A stretch of DNA of 64,000 bases from an uncultured Pseudoalteromonas sp. (GCA_947493455.1 CANLRB010000001.1:186001-250000); one strand, 5' to 3'; numbered from the stretch's first letter, positions 1-8,861 are shown. Program-made: numbers and translations. The notes: generated by a model not told the origin, from the sequence alone.

Positions 1-540
1 CGGCTTTTTCATTGGGCGGGGACCGTATTTTTTAGAGGTAATGATCCTTGGAACAAAAGTAACGATGAGCAAATTGTGCTATTTTCAGATAAACTAAAGC
101 CGATTGACGTCTCAACACTCGAACAAGCAAAGCAGTATAGTGTGAGCTTTATCCGAGAAGACGCACTGATCGCACAAATCAAACCCAATGAAATTTGGTC
201 GCAAGAGCGTATTTTACTTGCACCAGATTGGCCTACATCAATACAACAAATGTTGCAAGGGCGTGTCTCTTTTGTCGCAGGATATAAAGGCTATATGGAA
301 ATTTATTTAGACGAAAACCCTGAATTTCGCTCTCGCATTCACGAACAACTTATCCTTGATACAAAGCAACAGACCCCCCTTTATTTTGCCTTCAATATAA
401 ATACGTCTATGGAAACGATCGATGCATTTAACAAGGCACATAACAAAGTCATGAACAATGGCACCTATCACCAGCTGCTCGCTAAATGGCGCGTTAAGTT
501 GCAAGCTATTGAGTCAGAGAAAGCTCGACTCAAAAATTAA
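1..540 (+). CDS. Periplasmic solute-binding protein (SBP_bac_3-like), 5' end missing
   Basis: The frame is open from the first base, so the gene starts before the window; 179 residues of the C-terminal part are visible. An internal GTG at 76 could be mistaken for a start but lies inside the continuous frame. The visible part has the pattern of the second lobe of family 3 extracellular solute-binding proteins: a stretch about an interval of dangerous positions read as 'GRVSFVAGYKGY', then a late helix ending in 'YHQLLAKW', typical of the end of such domains. No ABC permease or ATPase gene follows, so it may be a free-standing sensor-like binding protein, as is common in this order. The ligand cannot be told. 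Confidence 0.7.
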   Translation, partial: RLFHWAGTVFFRGNDPWNKSNDEQIVLFSDKLKPIDVSTLEQAKQYSVSFIREDALIAQIKPNEIWSQERILLAPDWPTSIQQMLQGRVSFVAGYKGYMEIYLDENPEFRSRIHEQLILDTKQQTPLYFAFNINTSMETIDAFNKAHNKVMNNGTYHQLLAKWRVKLQAIESEKARLKN

Positions 541-588
541 CTGCCTTTCCATTAACACAATAAAAAATAGACTTTGGCTTTATTAACT

Positions 589-1044
589 ATGAAACTTCGC
601 GACGCAAACATAAACGACATTCCAGCCCTTAGAACGCTCGAACAAGCGGTAGTCACTGCTGAGCGCCCTTTTAATAGCAACATCAAAGAGTCTGATGTTA
701 CTTACTATGATCTTGAGCACCTACTAGACAATGTTGACTCAAAACTCATTGTTATCGAAGATAAGCAACATATTATTGCATGCGGCTATTGCCAAATTCG
801 CCAGTCAAAAAATGCGTATAACCATGATCGTCACGGCTATTTAGGTTTTATGTACGTCGACAGTGCGTATCGTGGTAAAGGATTAAATAAGGACGTCATG
901 CAACATTTAATGGCATGGGCGCAGACTCAGCACATAAGGGATTTTTATCTCGACGTTTATGCTGGTAATAATCCTGCAATTAAGGCATATCGTAAGCTCG
1001 GTTTTCAAAATTCCCTGATAGAAATGAAACTACATTTGGAGTGA
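589..1044 (+). CDS. GNAT-family N-acetyltransferase
   Basis: The 151-residue protein has the GNAT acetyl-CoA-binding signature R-G-K-G-L at residues 95-99 after a beta strand, and the late 'NNPAIKAYRKLGF' motif that ends many GNAT folds. The frame is open back to a TTG at 574, but the ATG at 589 is preferred because the homologous fold begins directly at 'MKLRDANIND'. It probably transfers an acetyl group from acetyl-CoA to an amine on a small molecule or protein; the substrate is unknown. The upstream gap is about 48 bases, so co-transcription with the solute-binding protein is possible. A MITE-like repeat begins 3 bases after the stop codon. Confidence 0.8.
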   Translation: MKLRDANINDIPALRTLEQAVVTAERPFNSNIKESDVTYYDLEHLLDNVDSKLIVIEDKQHIIACGYCQIRQSKNAYNHDRHGYLGFMYVDSAYRGKGLNKDVMQHLMAWAQTQHIRDFYLDVYAGNNPAIKAYRKLGFQNSLIEMKLHLE

Positions 1045-1047
1045 CTA

Positions 1048-1313
1048 ATACCAATTTCATTAAATAATCGGTCATTCAGCGAGAATCAAAAAGCTTTTAG
1101 GCAAGGCATTGATTGCAGACAAGGGTGGTTCCCTTATCAAAATCAATAACGTAGTATAAAAGCTTTTTGAACTCGCCCTTTGGGAGCTTGTCAGAAGCAC
1201 GATAATTGCGCCAAATTTTCTCGATGTAGAACCACTATACCTTCATAAATTTTGCTTATTCTAGCACTTCTGACATAGCTCTGAACTGTTCTATTATTTA
1301 ATGAAATTGGTAT
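1048..1313. repeat. MITE-like element with 21-bp terminal inverted repeats
   Basis: The 21 bases at 1048-1068 (beginning ATACCAATTTC) are the exact reverse complement of 1293-1313. The roughly 266-bp unit has no ORF of useful length. An inner pair of AAAAAGCTTTT/AAAAGCTTTTT arms at about 1088 and 1157 suggests extra folding. The size, perfect ends and lack of coding capacity are those of a miniature inverted-repeat element mobilised in trans. It fills nearly all of the gap 1045-1438. No second copy was seen in the window, and no target-site duplication is obvious. Confidence 0.65.
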
Positions 1314-1438
1314 AATTTAGCTTCAAAGAAAAATGTTTTTTTAAAATGACGACTTTCTAAAAACTTTTCTAAATTTATTGTCGACCAATTAAATAACCGT
1401 AAATAAACAATGATCACCGACTATTTAAGAGGCTTACA

Positions 1439-2005
1439 ATGAACCGACTCACTATTATTGCACTTAGTACATTTGTTATTTCAGCATGCAGCTCAGCAAT
1501 CGCACATAATGAGCATAGTGCAAATAAACACAGCCAAACCGAAGGCGAATATTTTATTCATGTCTATAAAGATTGTAAAAAAGTAGACAAAATCGCCATG
1601 ACCGACGAACAAATTGATGCTTATCAGCGCCTGCAATCACATGAAGTCGAATTAAAACATCATGAAAGACCATTGCAAGATATGGAGAAAGTACTCAAGA
1701 AGTATGAAGCTGAACTGGCGAAAATGGAAGACCAATTAGTCATCGAAAATGACGATAAAATCACCATAAATAAAGCAGCTATGAAACGGCATGAAGAAAT
1801 CGCACGCAAGATGGAGGCGGAAGTTGCAAAACACGCTTCGAGCTTTGAAAATATCGAGCTAAGTGCACGCGAAATCGAAAAAATGGCACATGATTTTGAA
1901 AAAACGATAAAACCGAGTATTAAACAATACGATGGTGACAACATGCATATTAGTATTCGCAGCGGCGACAGCGACAAACACAAGCATATGTACTGCGACG
2001 CGTAA
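1439..2005 (+). CDS. Coiled-coil lipoprotein of unknown function
   Basis: The 188-residue protein starts with a hydrophobic signal ending in an I-S-A-C lipobox, so Cys16 is probably lipidated and the protein is anchored facing the periplasm. After a short His-rich stretch comes a long, highly charged region, about residues 65-165, rich in Glu, Lys, Met and Ala with heptad-like spacing, predicted to be a coiled coil. No enzyme motif is visible. The start ATG follows a purine-rich AAGAGG about 6 bases upstream. The gene stands alone between a MITE-like repeat and a 360-base gap. Confidence 0.65.
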   Translation: MNRLTIIALSTFVISACSSAIAHNEHSANKHSQTEGEYFIHVYKDCKKVDKIAMTDEQIDAYQRLQSHEVELKHHERPLQDMEKVLKKYEAELAKMEDQLVIENDDKITINKAAMKRHEEIARKMEAEVAKHASSFENIELSAREIEKMAHDFEKTIKPSIKQYDGDNMHISIRSGDSDKHKHMYCDA

Positions 2006-2023
2006 GATAGCCTGCATTATATC

Positions 2024-2067
2024 GCTGCCAAACTTTAAAAACTGGTTTAGCAAAGTTTGGCGGCAGT
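2024..2067 (+). terminator. Hairpin downstream of the lipoprotein gene
   Basis: GCTGCCAAACTTT at 2024-2036 pairs with AAAGTTTGGCGGCAG(T) at 2052-2067, with a three-base bulge and a 15-base loop. There is no clear run of T after it, so it may be an RNA-end stabiliser or a weak terminator. The rest of 2068-2366 is AT-rich and holds nothing else that I recognise beyond the probable promoter of the next gene. Confidence 0.45.
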
Positions 2068-2366
2068 CATTAATCAACTAACTAAATAGACTTTACAAGC
2101 GACATAAACCGGCCATAAACGTCAATCTTTAAATAACACTCTGGTTATTTAAAACTTCATCGAGACCACAAAGCAAACGAGTTACACACGTGATTAGAAC
2201 GCACCATTGTAAAACTAAAATAATCTAATGCGATGATTTTATGACTGTTTATTCAATTTAGTGCAATTAAAGTTACTTAATTCATTAATTTTTCTTTCAT
2301 TTGTTTTTCACAAATCAACGACAAGATAGTGCGCAAATTTTAACTACCGTCACAATTGGAAAAAAA

Positions 2367-4274
2367 ATGAAACATAATAAAACAAAAATGAGCGCACTCG
2401 CGCTATCAATACTTATTGCGCTAACAGCCTGTTCAGATGGCGATGATGGCGCACAAGGTCCAGCAGGCGCAGCGGGGACTAACGGTGTTGATGGTATAAA
2501 TGGTACTGATGGCACAAATGGTACTGACGGCACAGACGGTACTGACGGCACAGACGGTACTGACGGCACAGATGGTACTGATGGCACTGATGGTATCGAC
2601 GGCTCTGCCGGTAAATTAACTCGTCTTGCAACAGTACCAACAGGCGCTGAAGTAACGGGTATCTTTTTATCGGATGAAGGCGATTTGTTTTTTAACGCGC
2701 AGCATCCATCAGATAGCAATACCATGACAGATTCTGCGGGCAAAGCATTTAACACAGGTACTGTTGGTGTATTAGCAGGTGTCAATTTTAATAGTCTGCC
2801 AGAAACACTCGTTGAATCTCCTGTGCCAATTAGTGAACAAGAGCGCCAGACTGTTATGAGTGCATATGGCCAATACCAAGTTCTTGGTCAAACAGGTGAT
2901 ACTTACAATGGTCAACTACCAAAGGGTTTAGGTCATATATATTCAATGGTCAGCGACGAGCTTATCTTAGAAAACGATATGCCTGACTTTAATGGTTTCA
3001 TTCAAACTGGCGTAGGTAAAGGCTACCTATTTACTAACTGGGAAATGTTTCCAGGTGGCATGAGTCGTATGGCCATTGAAAAAGATAATAAAGGCACATG
3101 GAGTGTCACTGATTCGATGATGCTCGACTTTGACAGTGTGCACGGTACCGCTGCAAACTGTTTTGGATCAGTCACCCCATGGAATACCCCACTGACTTCA
3201 GAAGAGTGGATTGTTAATTCAAAAGTAACCACAACAACGCATCCAGACTGGAACAACCCTGCGGTCATGAACAGCAGCATCATAGGTTACATGTGGCAAC
3301 TTACTGCGCCAGATGCACCAAATCCTTATCGTTATGGCTACATTGCCGAAGTTCAAGACCCAACTGCAGCTGATCCAAAAGTGGTTAAACATTACGCGCT
3401 CGGGCGCTTTGAACACGAAAATGCAACTGTAATGCCAGACGGCAAAACGGTTTACCTCTCGCAAGATGACACGGGTGGTGTGTTATTCAAGTTTGTTGCA
3501 GATACACCTGAAGATTTAAGTGCAGGTACATTATACGGCGCAAAACTGGTTCAGGACGCAGGTCAAAACGATCCGGCTACAACCGGCTTTAACGTTTCTT
3601 GGGTTGAATTAGGTCACGGCGATAACGCCACAATTGAAGCATGGATTGCCGATTTTGATGGTATTGGCACAGATCAATTCGTTGAAGGTGAAACCAGTTA
3701 TATGACCATGGCTGATGTCGAAGCTTGGGCAAATGGTGATGCAAATTACCCAACGACTGCCAACGGCGGTGGTAAAGTAACTGCTGGACAGACAATGGAT
3801 GACCGCGTGGTATTTTTAGAATCTCGTCAAGCGGCGCGTTTAAAAGGTGCTACCGCAGAATGGCGTAAACTAGAAGGGATTTCAATTAACACCAAACGTG
3901 CTCAAGAAGCTGTTGAAGGCGTTAACACCATTGATGGTGAAGATATTAAAGACGCATACGTCTATCTTGCGATTGCCGATATTGATAACACATTAACGGA
4001 TGGCGAAGGTGATATTCAATTATCTAATCGAGTTAAAGACTGTGGCGGTGTTTACCGTGCAAAACTCGAAGAAAATTATAATATTAGCCGTATTGAACCA
4101 CTGGTTATGGGTTCAACATACCGTAGCAGCTTGTCTGGTGCCGCCCGTTGTGATGTGAATCAACTATCACAACCTGATAACGTCATCGTAATGGATGATG
4201 GCCGTATCATCATCGGTGAAGATGGCTTCCAAGAAAACAATACACTTTGGCTTTACGAGCCAGTAAATAAGTAA
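2367..4274 (+). CDS. PhoX-like (DUF839) lipoprotein with collagen-like Gly-X-Y stretch
   Basis: The start is placed at ATG 2367, not at upstream in-frame codons, because a lipoprotein signal begins there, with lipobox L-T-A-C and Cys22. Residues about 27-75 are Gly-X-Y triplets dominated by G-T-D, encoded by an 18-bp tandem repeat. The remaining ~560 residues resemble the PhoX/DUF839 beta-propeller family, with blocks such as 'RFEHENATVMPDGKTVYLSQ' and a long C-terminal segment ending in a 'IIIGEDGFQENN' strand. PhoX enzymes are calcium/iron phosphatases. Without an alignment I cannot say that all metal ligands are kept, so phosphatase activity is only inferred. A strong terminator follows at once. 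Confidence 0.75.
   Translation: MKHNKTKMSALALSILIALTACSDGDDGAQGPAGAAGTNGVDGINGTDGTNGTDGTDGTDGTDGTDGTDGTDGTDGIDGSAGKLTRLATVPTGAEVTGIFLSDEGDLFFNAQHPSDSNTMTDSAGKAFNTGTVGVLAGVNFNSLPETLVESPVPISEQERQTVMSAYGQYQVLGQTGDTYNGQLPKGLGHIYSMVSDELILENDMPDFNGFIQTGVGKGYLFTNWEMFPGGMSRMAIEKDNKGTWSVTDSMMLDFDSVHGTAANCFGSVTPWNTPLTSEEWIVNSKVTTTTHPDWNNPAVMNSSIIGYMWQLTAPDAPNPYRYGYIAEVQDPTAADPKVVKHYALGRFEHENATVMPDGKTVYLSQDDTGGVLFKFVADTPEDLSAGTLYGAKLVQDAGQNDPATTGFNVSWVELGHGDNATIEAWIADFDGIGTDQFVEGETSYMTMADVEAWANGDANYPTTANGGGKVTAGQTMDDRVVFLESRQAARLKGATAEWRKLEGISINTKRAQEAVEGVNTIDGEDIKDAYVYLAIADIDNTLTDGEGDIQLSNRVKDCGGVYRAKLEENYNISRIEPLVMGSTYRSSLSGAARCDVNQLSQPDNVIVMDDGRIIIGEDGFQENNTLWLYEPVNK
2502..2591 (+). repeat. 18-bp tandem repeat encoding Gly-Thr-Asp triplets
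   Basis: Five consecutive 18-bp units of the form GGTACTGACGGCACAGAC run from 2502 to 2591; the central copies are identical and the outer ones have diverged by a few bases. Each unit encodes G-T-D-G-T-D. The in-phase unit length means that copy-number change would lengthen or shorten the collagen-like stalk without a frameshift. Confidence 0.85.
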
Positions 4275-4289
4275 GTAATTGTTTTCAAT

Positions 4290-4318
4290 GAGAAGTGCAA
4301 CTGCACTTCTCTCTTTTT
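4290..4318 (+). terminator. Rho-independent terminator of the PhoX-like gene
   Basis: AGAAGTGC (4291-4298) and GCACTTCT (4303-4310) form a perfect stem with loop AACT, followed by CTCTTTTT. It lies 16 bases after the stop and 13 bases before the next start, separating the two genes transcriptionally. Confidence 0.8.
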
Positions 4319-4331
4319 CGGATAAGCTAGT

Positions 4332-5945
4332 ATGAAATACCTAACTCAACTACTTGCAGCATTGTTAATGTTGGCAAGTTTTACTGCATTTGCAGACGCA
4401 AAAAAAAATACAATCTCTGCGCTCGATTATATAAAACACGGCGAAATATATAATCCAGAGTCCGTTATTCCTCCTCAATGCTACACCAAAACAGAAGGTA
4501 AAAATAATCCCTGCTACGCCTGTCATCAAACCTATCAATACGGGCAAAAACGACCAAATATAATGAATGATGGCGACTTGCAAGGTGACTATCAATTTTC
4601 TGATGAAGGAATGACAAATAGCTGGAAAAATCTATTTGTTGATCGCTCATCGCTAATCAACGGTATCAGCGATAAAGAGATTATGGCGTATATCGATAAA
4701 GATAATTACGGCGACTTTGCAAATACTCACAAAAATGCGCCGCAAGCAAACGAAATGTACATCAAAAATTTAGCCTACCCCGAAATCGCATTTAATAAAC
4801 AGGGCTTAGCAAACGATAACAGTCATTGGGTCGCGTTTAACTATAAACCATTTCCGAGCACCTTTTGGCCTACAAACGGTTCTACCGGAGACGCAATGAT
4901 CCGTTTGCCAAAAGCGTTTCGTGAGCTCAATGGTCAATTCAGCTTAGATGTTTATTTTGCTAACCTGAGTCTAGTCGAAATGACAATAAAGCAATTACCT
5001 ACAATCTCAACGCCGCCAATTGATGAACGTAAAATAAACATCGATTTGAACGGCGACGGACAATTAAGCTCTGTCACCAACATCAATAAACGAACTAAGT
5101 ATCTTGGTGATGCCAATCATATTGCACTGCACGATATGCTTTATCCAAAAGGCACAGAGTTTTTACATACAGTACGCTATTTAGGCATTGACGAACATGG
5201 TGGAATCTATAACGCGCCGCGTATGAAAGAAGTGCGTTACATGAAAAAACACGCATTCAAATCAGCCAAAAAGCTGCGCGGTGCATATGCCCTGGAAGCA
5301 AAAGAAAAGGAATTTGAACAACTACCGAAAACGATTTCGATTGGTAAACGCGGGATCGATAATGGTTTTAGCTGGACCATTAATGGTTATATCGAAGACC
5401 AGCAAGGAGAATTGCGACCGCAGCACTACCAAGAATTAATGTTTTGTAATGGTTGTCATAAAACAGTTGGTACAACAATAGACCAAACCTTTTCATTCCC
5501 GCGCAAAGTGCAAGGCAGTGCAGGTTGGCGTTATATTGATTTAAAAACACAAAAAGATGCGCCAACACTCGGTGAATCACGCGGCGAATTCTTAACCTAT
5601 CTAGAACGTGTTGGTGGCGGCGATGAATTTAGACAAAATAAAGAAATGTTAACCCGTTGGTTTAACAAATACGGCTCAGTAAAACAAAAGGAAGTCAGTG
5701 CATTAAACAATATTTACGAATTGATCATGCCGTCCAAAGAACGCGCTTTAAAACTAAATAAAGCCTATAAAACCATCGTTAATGAACAAAGCTACATATA
5801 TGGTCGTGATGCAAACATCGGCAAAGCGCAAAATGTGCTCGAGACCGTTAGTGATAATATGCAGCCCCTACCTGCACAACATCATTATCAATGGGATATT
5901 CGGTTATCTTGGCTAGAAGGTGAATCTCATGCAATTCGCCACTGA
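4332..5945 (+). CDS. Secreted di-haem cytochrome c-like protein
   Basis: The 537-residue protein has a cleavable signal peptide (about residues 1-22, ending A-F-A-D). Two C-x-x-C-H haem-attachment motifs are visible: C-Y-A-C-H at 61-65 and C-N-G-C-H at 372-376. They are about 310 residues apart, so this is not a compact small cytochrome but a large periplasmic protein carrying two c-type haems. The region between them has no motif that I recognise apart from an acidic D-L-N-G-D-G-Q stretch near residue 240 that could bind calcium. The gene overlaps the following membrane-protein gene, suggesting a two-component electron-transfer unit. The redox partner and substrate are unknown. Confidence 0.7.
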   Translation: MKYLTQLLAALLMLASFTAFADAKKNTISALDYIKHGEIYNPESVIPPQCYTKTEGKNNPCYACHQTYQYGQKRPNIMNDGDLQGDYQFSDEGMTNSWKNLFVDRSSLINGISDKEIMAYIDKDNYGDFANTHKNAPQANEMYIKNLAYPEIAFNKQGLANDNSHWVAFNYKPFPSTFWPTNGSTGDAMIRLPKAFRELNGQFSLDVYFANLSLVEMTIKQLPTISTPPIDERKINIDLNGDGQLSSVTNINKRTKYLGDANHIALHDMLYPKGTEFLHTVRYLGIDEHGGIYNAPRMKEVRYMKKHAFKSAKKLRGAYALEAKEKEFEQLPKTISIGKRGIDNGFSWTINGYIEDQQGELRPQHYQELMFCNGCHKTVGTTIDQTFSFPRKVQGSAGWRYIDLKTQKDAPTLGESRGEFLTYLERVGGGDEFRQNKEMLTRWFNKYGSVKQKEVSALNNIYELIMPSKERALKLNKAYKTIVNEQSYIYGRDANIGKAQNVLETVSDNMQPLPAQHHYQWDIRLSWLEGESHAIRH

Positions 5946-6612
5946 ATATATGCTGGCATGTTTAATGATGGGCGCCGCAATCGGCATGGATGTGGCACTG
6001 ATCACTGCACTTTACAGCAATAAACTCAAATGTTCTAAAACCCGTACCAAATGGGTTACGGGCGTAGTCGGTACCCATACAATATTGCCTATGATTGGTT
6101 ATATACTCAGCTTTTACAGCATAAAATGGATACCATGGCTTGCGCCTTTGCTCGGTATCATTGCAATTGGCTTCATTGCACTGTACCTATACCACGAAAT
6201 ACTTGCCGATGCCGATGACCCGCATAATCATATCGTAGCAACGATTAGTTGGTCACTAATTATCGCTGTTAGTTGGGATGCGCTCTGGTCAGGACCTGCC
6301 AAATCAGCACAAGTAATCGACTGGCAAAGTGTGTTTGTTTGGACGTCGTTTATTGTGGTGGGTTTTGTTGTGTATATATTTACCCTTGCAGGGTTAAAAG
6401 TCGGCAATAAGCTCAGTTCGCAGCAAGCGAATACACCGTTTTCATGGCTTTGGTTACAGTATTCAGCCATCGCTTATTTTGGCCTCTTGGCACTTACGCG
6501 TTATACCTTCGCAGTTGAGCTGCCAAGTTGGTGTATTTTTATGATGAGCCTTATTCTGATTCGACTTGTCTTATTAAAACAAAAACCACTGCGATGGCTT
6601 TTTACTCATTGA
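5929..6612 (+). CDS. Polytopic membrane protein, partner of the cytochrome-like protein
   Basis: About 227 residues, with six or so hydrophobic segments separated by short polar loops. The ATG at 5929 is preferred over the GTG at 5920. It lies inside the last codons of the upstream cytochrome-like gene (17-base overlap in another frame), which implies translational coupling. Several conserved-looking polar residues occur within or near membrane segments, including a 'LYHEILADADDPHNH' loop with His and Asp that could bind metal or haem. No family was recognised. Its likely role is a membrane anchor or electron conduit for the periplasmic di-haem protein; this is inferred from context only. Confidence 0.6.
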   Translation: MQFATEYMLACLMMGAAIGMDVALITALYSNKLKCSKTRTKWVTGVVGTHTILPMIGYILSFYSIKWIPWLAPLLGIIAIGFIALYLYHEILADADDPHNHIVATISWSLIIAVSWDALWSGPAKSAQVIDWQSVFVWTSFIVVGFVVYIFTLAGLKVGNKLSSQQANTPFSWLWLQYSAIAYFGLLALTRYTFAVELPSWCIFMMSLILIRLVLLKQKPLRWLFTH

Positions 6613-6614
6613 GT

Positions 6615-6640
6615 GTAAGGGCATAACACCATGCCCTTAC
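6615..6640. terminator. Perfect 10-bp hairpin between convergent genes
   Basis: GTAAGGGCAT (6615-6624) and ATGCCCTTAC (6631-6640) form a perfect stem with a 6-base loop immediately after the stop at 6612. The flanks lack a long T-run, so termination strength is uncertain, but the position between convergent genes fits a shared terminator. Confidence 0.5.
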
Positions 6641-6718
6641 AAGCCGAGTAAAAGGTACCAAGTCAATGGTCTCTGAGTTTCTATTGAATTTAGCTCGCGA
6701 GCTTAAAAAACCTATATT

Positions 6719-7348
6719 TTAAGTACGTGTATGGATTTGCCTAAATCGCTGCGTCAATTGTTCAGATGTGCAATAACCCAAAGTTAACGCAACCGCGCGA
6801 TTCGCTTGGTCTATATAAAACAAGGCGGGAAAGCCGCGTACTTGCAATTGTTGAGTGAGTACTAAGTGCTGTCGCAATTGGTCCTCAGTGGATTGTGACT
6901 CCAACACCTGCGCGAACTTTATTGGTTCAAACCCGATAGAGCTTGCACACTCCACTAACGTGGTTTGCAATGATGGGTTCTGCGCCAATTTGTAATACGC
7001 ATGCTGAATCGCTTTCACCATTTTTTCAGCACCTTGTTCTGCCAAAGCCTGTGCCGAGATGACTGCGCGACAAGCAGCATAGGTTGAACGATAAGGTGTG
7101 TTTAATGACCAAAAATCATGGTTAAATGTCACCTCCGTTTGTTGTTCTATCTGAACCCAGTATGAGGCAATCGCCTGTCTCATTTGTTGCTCCATTGGTT
7201 CCGATGAATCGGGTGCTAAGCCGCCCATAACCCAATCGAGGTTTACAGAATCAAATTGGCTCACAAACGAATCCAGCTCATCTTGAAATGCGTAACACCA
7301 GCTACACATTGGGTCCATCACATAAATAAATCGCATCACATTTCTCAT
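6719..7348 (-). CDS. DsbA-family thioredoxin-like oxidoreductase (C-S-W-C)
   Basis: The 209-residue protein carries the active-site pair C-S-W-C at residues 15-18 directly after the first beta strand, as in DSBA-like thioredoxin-fold proteins of the FrnE/2-hydroxychromene isomerase type. The later 'QVRGFPALFYID' segment supplies the cis-proline loop of the fold. There is no signal peptide, so it should be cytoplasmic, where it may reduce or isomerise disulfides. A start nine or so bases inside (Met5) is also possible. It is preceded by a GNAT gene with a gap of only 3 bases, so the pair is an operon. Confidence 0.8.
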   Translation of the reverse strand: MRNVMRFIYVMDPMCSWCYAFQDELDSFVSQFDSVNLDWVMGGLAPDSSEPMEQQMRQAIASYWVQIEQQTEVTFNHDFWSLNTPYRSTYAACRAVISAQALAEQGAEKMVKAIQHAYYKLAQNPSLQTTLVECASSIGFEPIKFAQVLESQSTEDQLRQHLVLTQQLQVRGFPALFYIDQANRAVALTLGYCTSEQLTQRFRQIHTRT

Positions 7349-7351
7349 TTT

Positions 7352-7807
7352 TTATGACGGTAAGTCCAGCGACATCGCTATTTTTTCTATGCCGTGAGGG
7401 GGAGTCCATTGTTTATATTCAACAAATCCATGCTTTTTATAGAGCGCAATCGCGGGTGAATTTACCACTGCGGTTTCAACTAACGCGCGTGAAATATCAA
7501 AAGACGTCAAAGTATAACGTATCAATTTACTCGCAAACCCGCGCTTAAAGTACCTTGGATCAACCGTCAAACTATGGATTTCAAGACAATGATGCGTTAT
7601 TTCGATCTCAACAACCGCAGCAACACAATGTTCCTCAATAATGCCAAAAAACCGCGTATCGGCACGCGCTATCTGCTGCGCAGTTCTATAAAGTGGTGGA
7701 AAGCAATCGCACCCAATTAAGTCTGCTTCAATTTTGTATGAACGTTGAAACACAGTAAAAATTTGGTCTGCCATCTCACTAGATGTATTGTCGAGTTCTG
7801 AAATCAT
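7352..7807 (-). CDS. GNAT-family N-acetyltransferase
   Basis: The 151-residue protein has the order of GNAT elements: a strand ending 'HSLTVDPRYFKRGFASKLI', where the R-G-F-A loop binds the acetyl-CoA pyrophosphate, and a C-terminal 'VVNSPAIALYKKHGFVEY' motif. The acceptor is unknown. The gene sits 3 bases upstream of the DsbA-family gene on the same strand. Confidence 0.8.
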   Translation of the reverse strand: MISELDNTSSEMADQIFTVFQRSYKIEADLIGCDCFPPLYRTAQQIARADTRFFGIIEEHCVAAVVEIEITHHCLEIHSLTVDPRYFKRGFASKLIRYTLTSFDISRALVETAVVNSPAIALYKKHGFVEYKQWTPPHGIEKIAMSLDLPS

Positions 7808-7961
7808 GAATTAAAACGGCTGAGTTTATAAACTTATAGTTACAAACCATTATGCAACTATTTTACGGCCAATTGCTAGTTCGTTGTCATCTCTCACTTC
7901 AAATTGTGGCGCCATGGAATAAAACATCGTGTCAGCGATTTAACTGTCGATTATTTCATTA

Positions 7962-8861
7962 TTATCGCTGCATTAAGTCTATATTTGTGCGAAACATTTC
8001 TATCGCTCCGCGCTTTTGCATGGTGACAAACACGGTTTTGCCACCTGCGCCACCGAACGCAACATTGGTTGGGTGCTTTCCAGTTAATTTAACCTCACGC
8101 AGTAGCTTTCCATTTGGAGATACGATTGCCACACTGCCCGCACCATAACGGGCAATATATAAATTGCCCAACTCATCCGTTCGCATGCCGTCTAAACCAT
8201 GGTCAAAAAAGCGAATAAGCAATTGTTTATTTGATACATTTCCTTTTTCATCTAAATCATAGCGCCACACTCTGCGCTGCACACTTTCATTCACATACAG
8301 GGTTTTATTATTTGGGCTTACGGCAATGCCATTGGTTGTGCCCATTTCATCTTCGAGTAACAAGGTATTGCCATGGGTGTCGATGCGCCATAATTTACCG
8401 GTATTATTTGACCAGTTAGGATCGCTTGCAAACAAAATACCATTGTCCATTATGGCTAAGTCATTCGGCTGATTCATATCGTTATTGTGTGCAAACACAG
8501 CGACGTGTGTTGATACATCTTTGCCACTAGCAAGTGCTGTAACTGGCACTTTAAGTACATTATGATTAACGTAATCAGCAATATACATATTACCTTGCGC
8601 ATCAAAACGGATCCCGTTTCCAATTGAGCCTTTGTCTAAGGTCAATAACGTTTGCACCTGACCTTTTCCGATGACCTTACCAATCGTACCTTGTTGTTGA
8701 TAATTCACCGCATATAAATTGCCAGCCTTATCAACCGCGGGTCCCTCAACACCTTGCGTAAAAACCCCATCCGTTATCCAATCGCTAGTTTGAAATGGAT
8801 TCTGCGCAAACGCGCTAAAACAGCAGCTAAACAAAACTAGTTTGGCGAATATTTTTTTCAT
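7962..8861 (-). CDS. Secreted SMP-30/gluconolactonase-like beta-propeller
   Basis: The 299-residue protein has a signal peptide (about 19 residues, ending S-A-F-A). The rest shows the repeated 'G-N-(L/M)-Y-(V/I)-A' blades of SMP-30/gluconolactonase-type six-bladed propellers, including 'DNGILFASDPNWSNNTG', 'TNGIAVSPNNKTLYVNES' and 'DGMRTDELGNLYIARYG', which hold the calcium-binding Asn and Asp residues of the family. It is the last gene of the nine-gene oxidised-chitin operon, 28 bases after the hexosaminidase gene. C1-oxidising chitin monooxygenases first make a 1,5-lactone, so a periplasmic lactonase that opens it to the aldonic acid would fit. That role is inferred. Confidence 0.75.
   Translation of the reverse strand: MKKIFAKLVLFSCCFSAFAQNPFQTSDWITDGVFTQGVEGPAVDKAGNLYAVNYQQQGTIGKVIGKGQVQTLLTLDKGSIGNGIRFDAQGNMYIADYVNHNVLKVPVTALASGKDVSTHVAVFAHNNDMNQPNDLAIMDNGILFASDPNWSNNTGKLWRIDTHGNTLLLEDEMGTTNGIAVSPNNKTLYVNESVQRRVWRYDLDEKGNVSNKQLLIRFFDHGLDGMRTDELGNLYIARYGAGSVAIVSPNGKLLREVKLTGKHPTNVAFGGAGGKTVFVTMQKRGAIEMFRTNIDLMQR

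Noticed and set aside
2315-2785. Antisense ORF of Pro-Ser-Val repeats opposite the collagen-like stretch
   Set aside because: It is the shadow of the 18-bp tandem repeat in another frame, with no ribosome site and no independent evidence.
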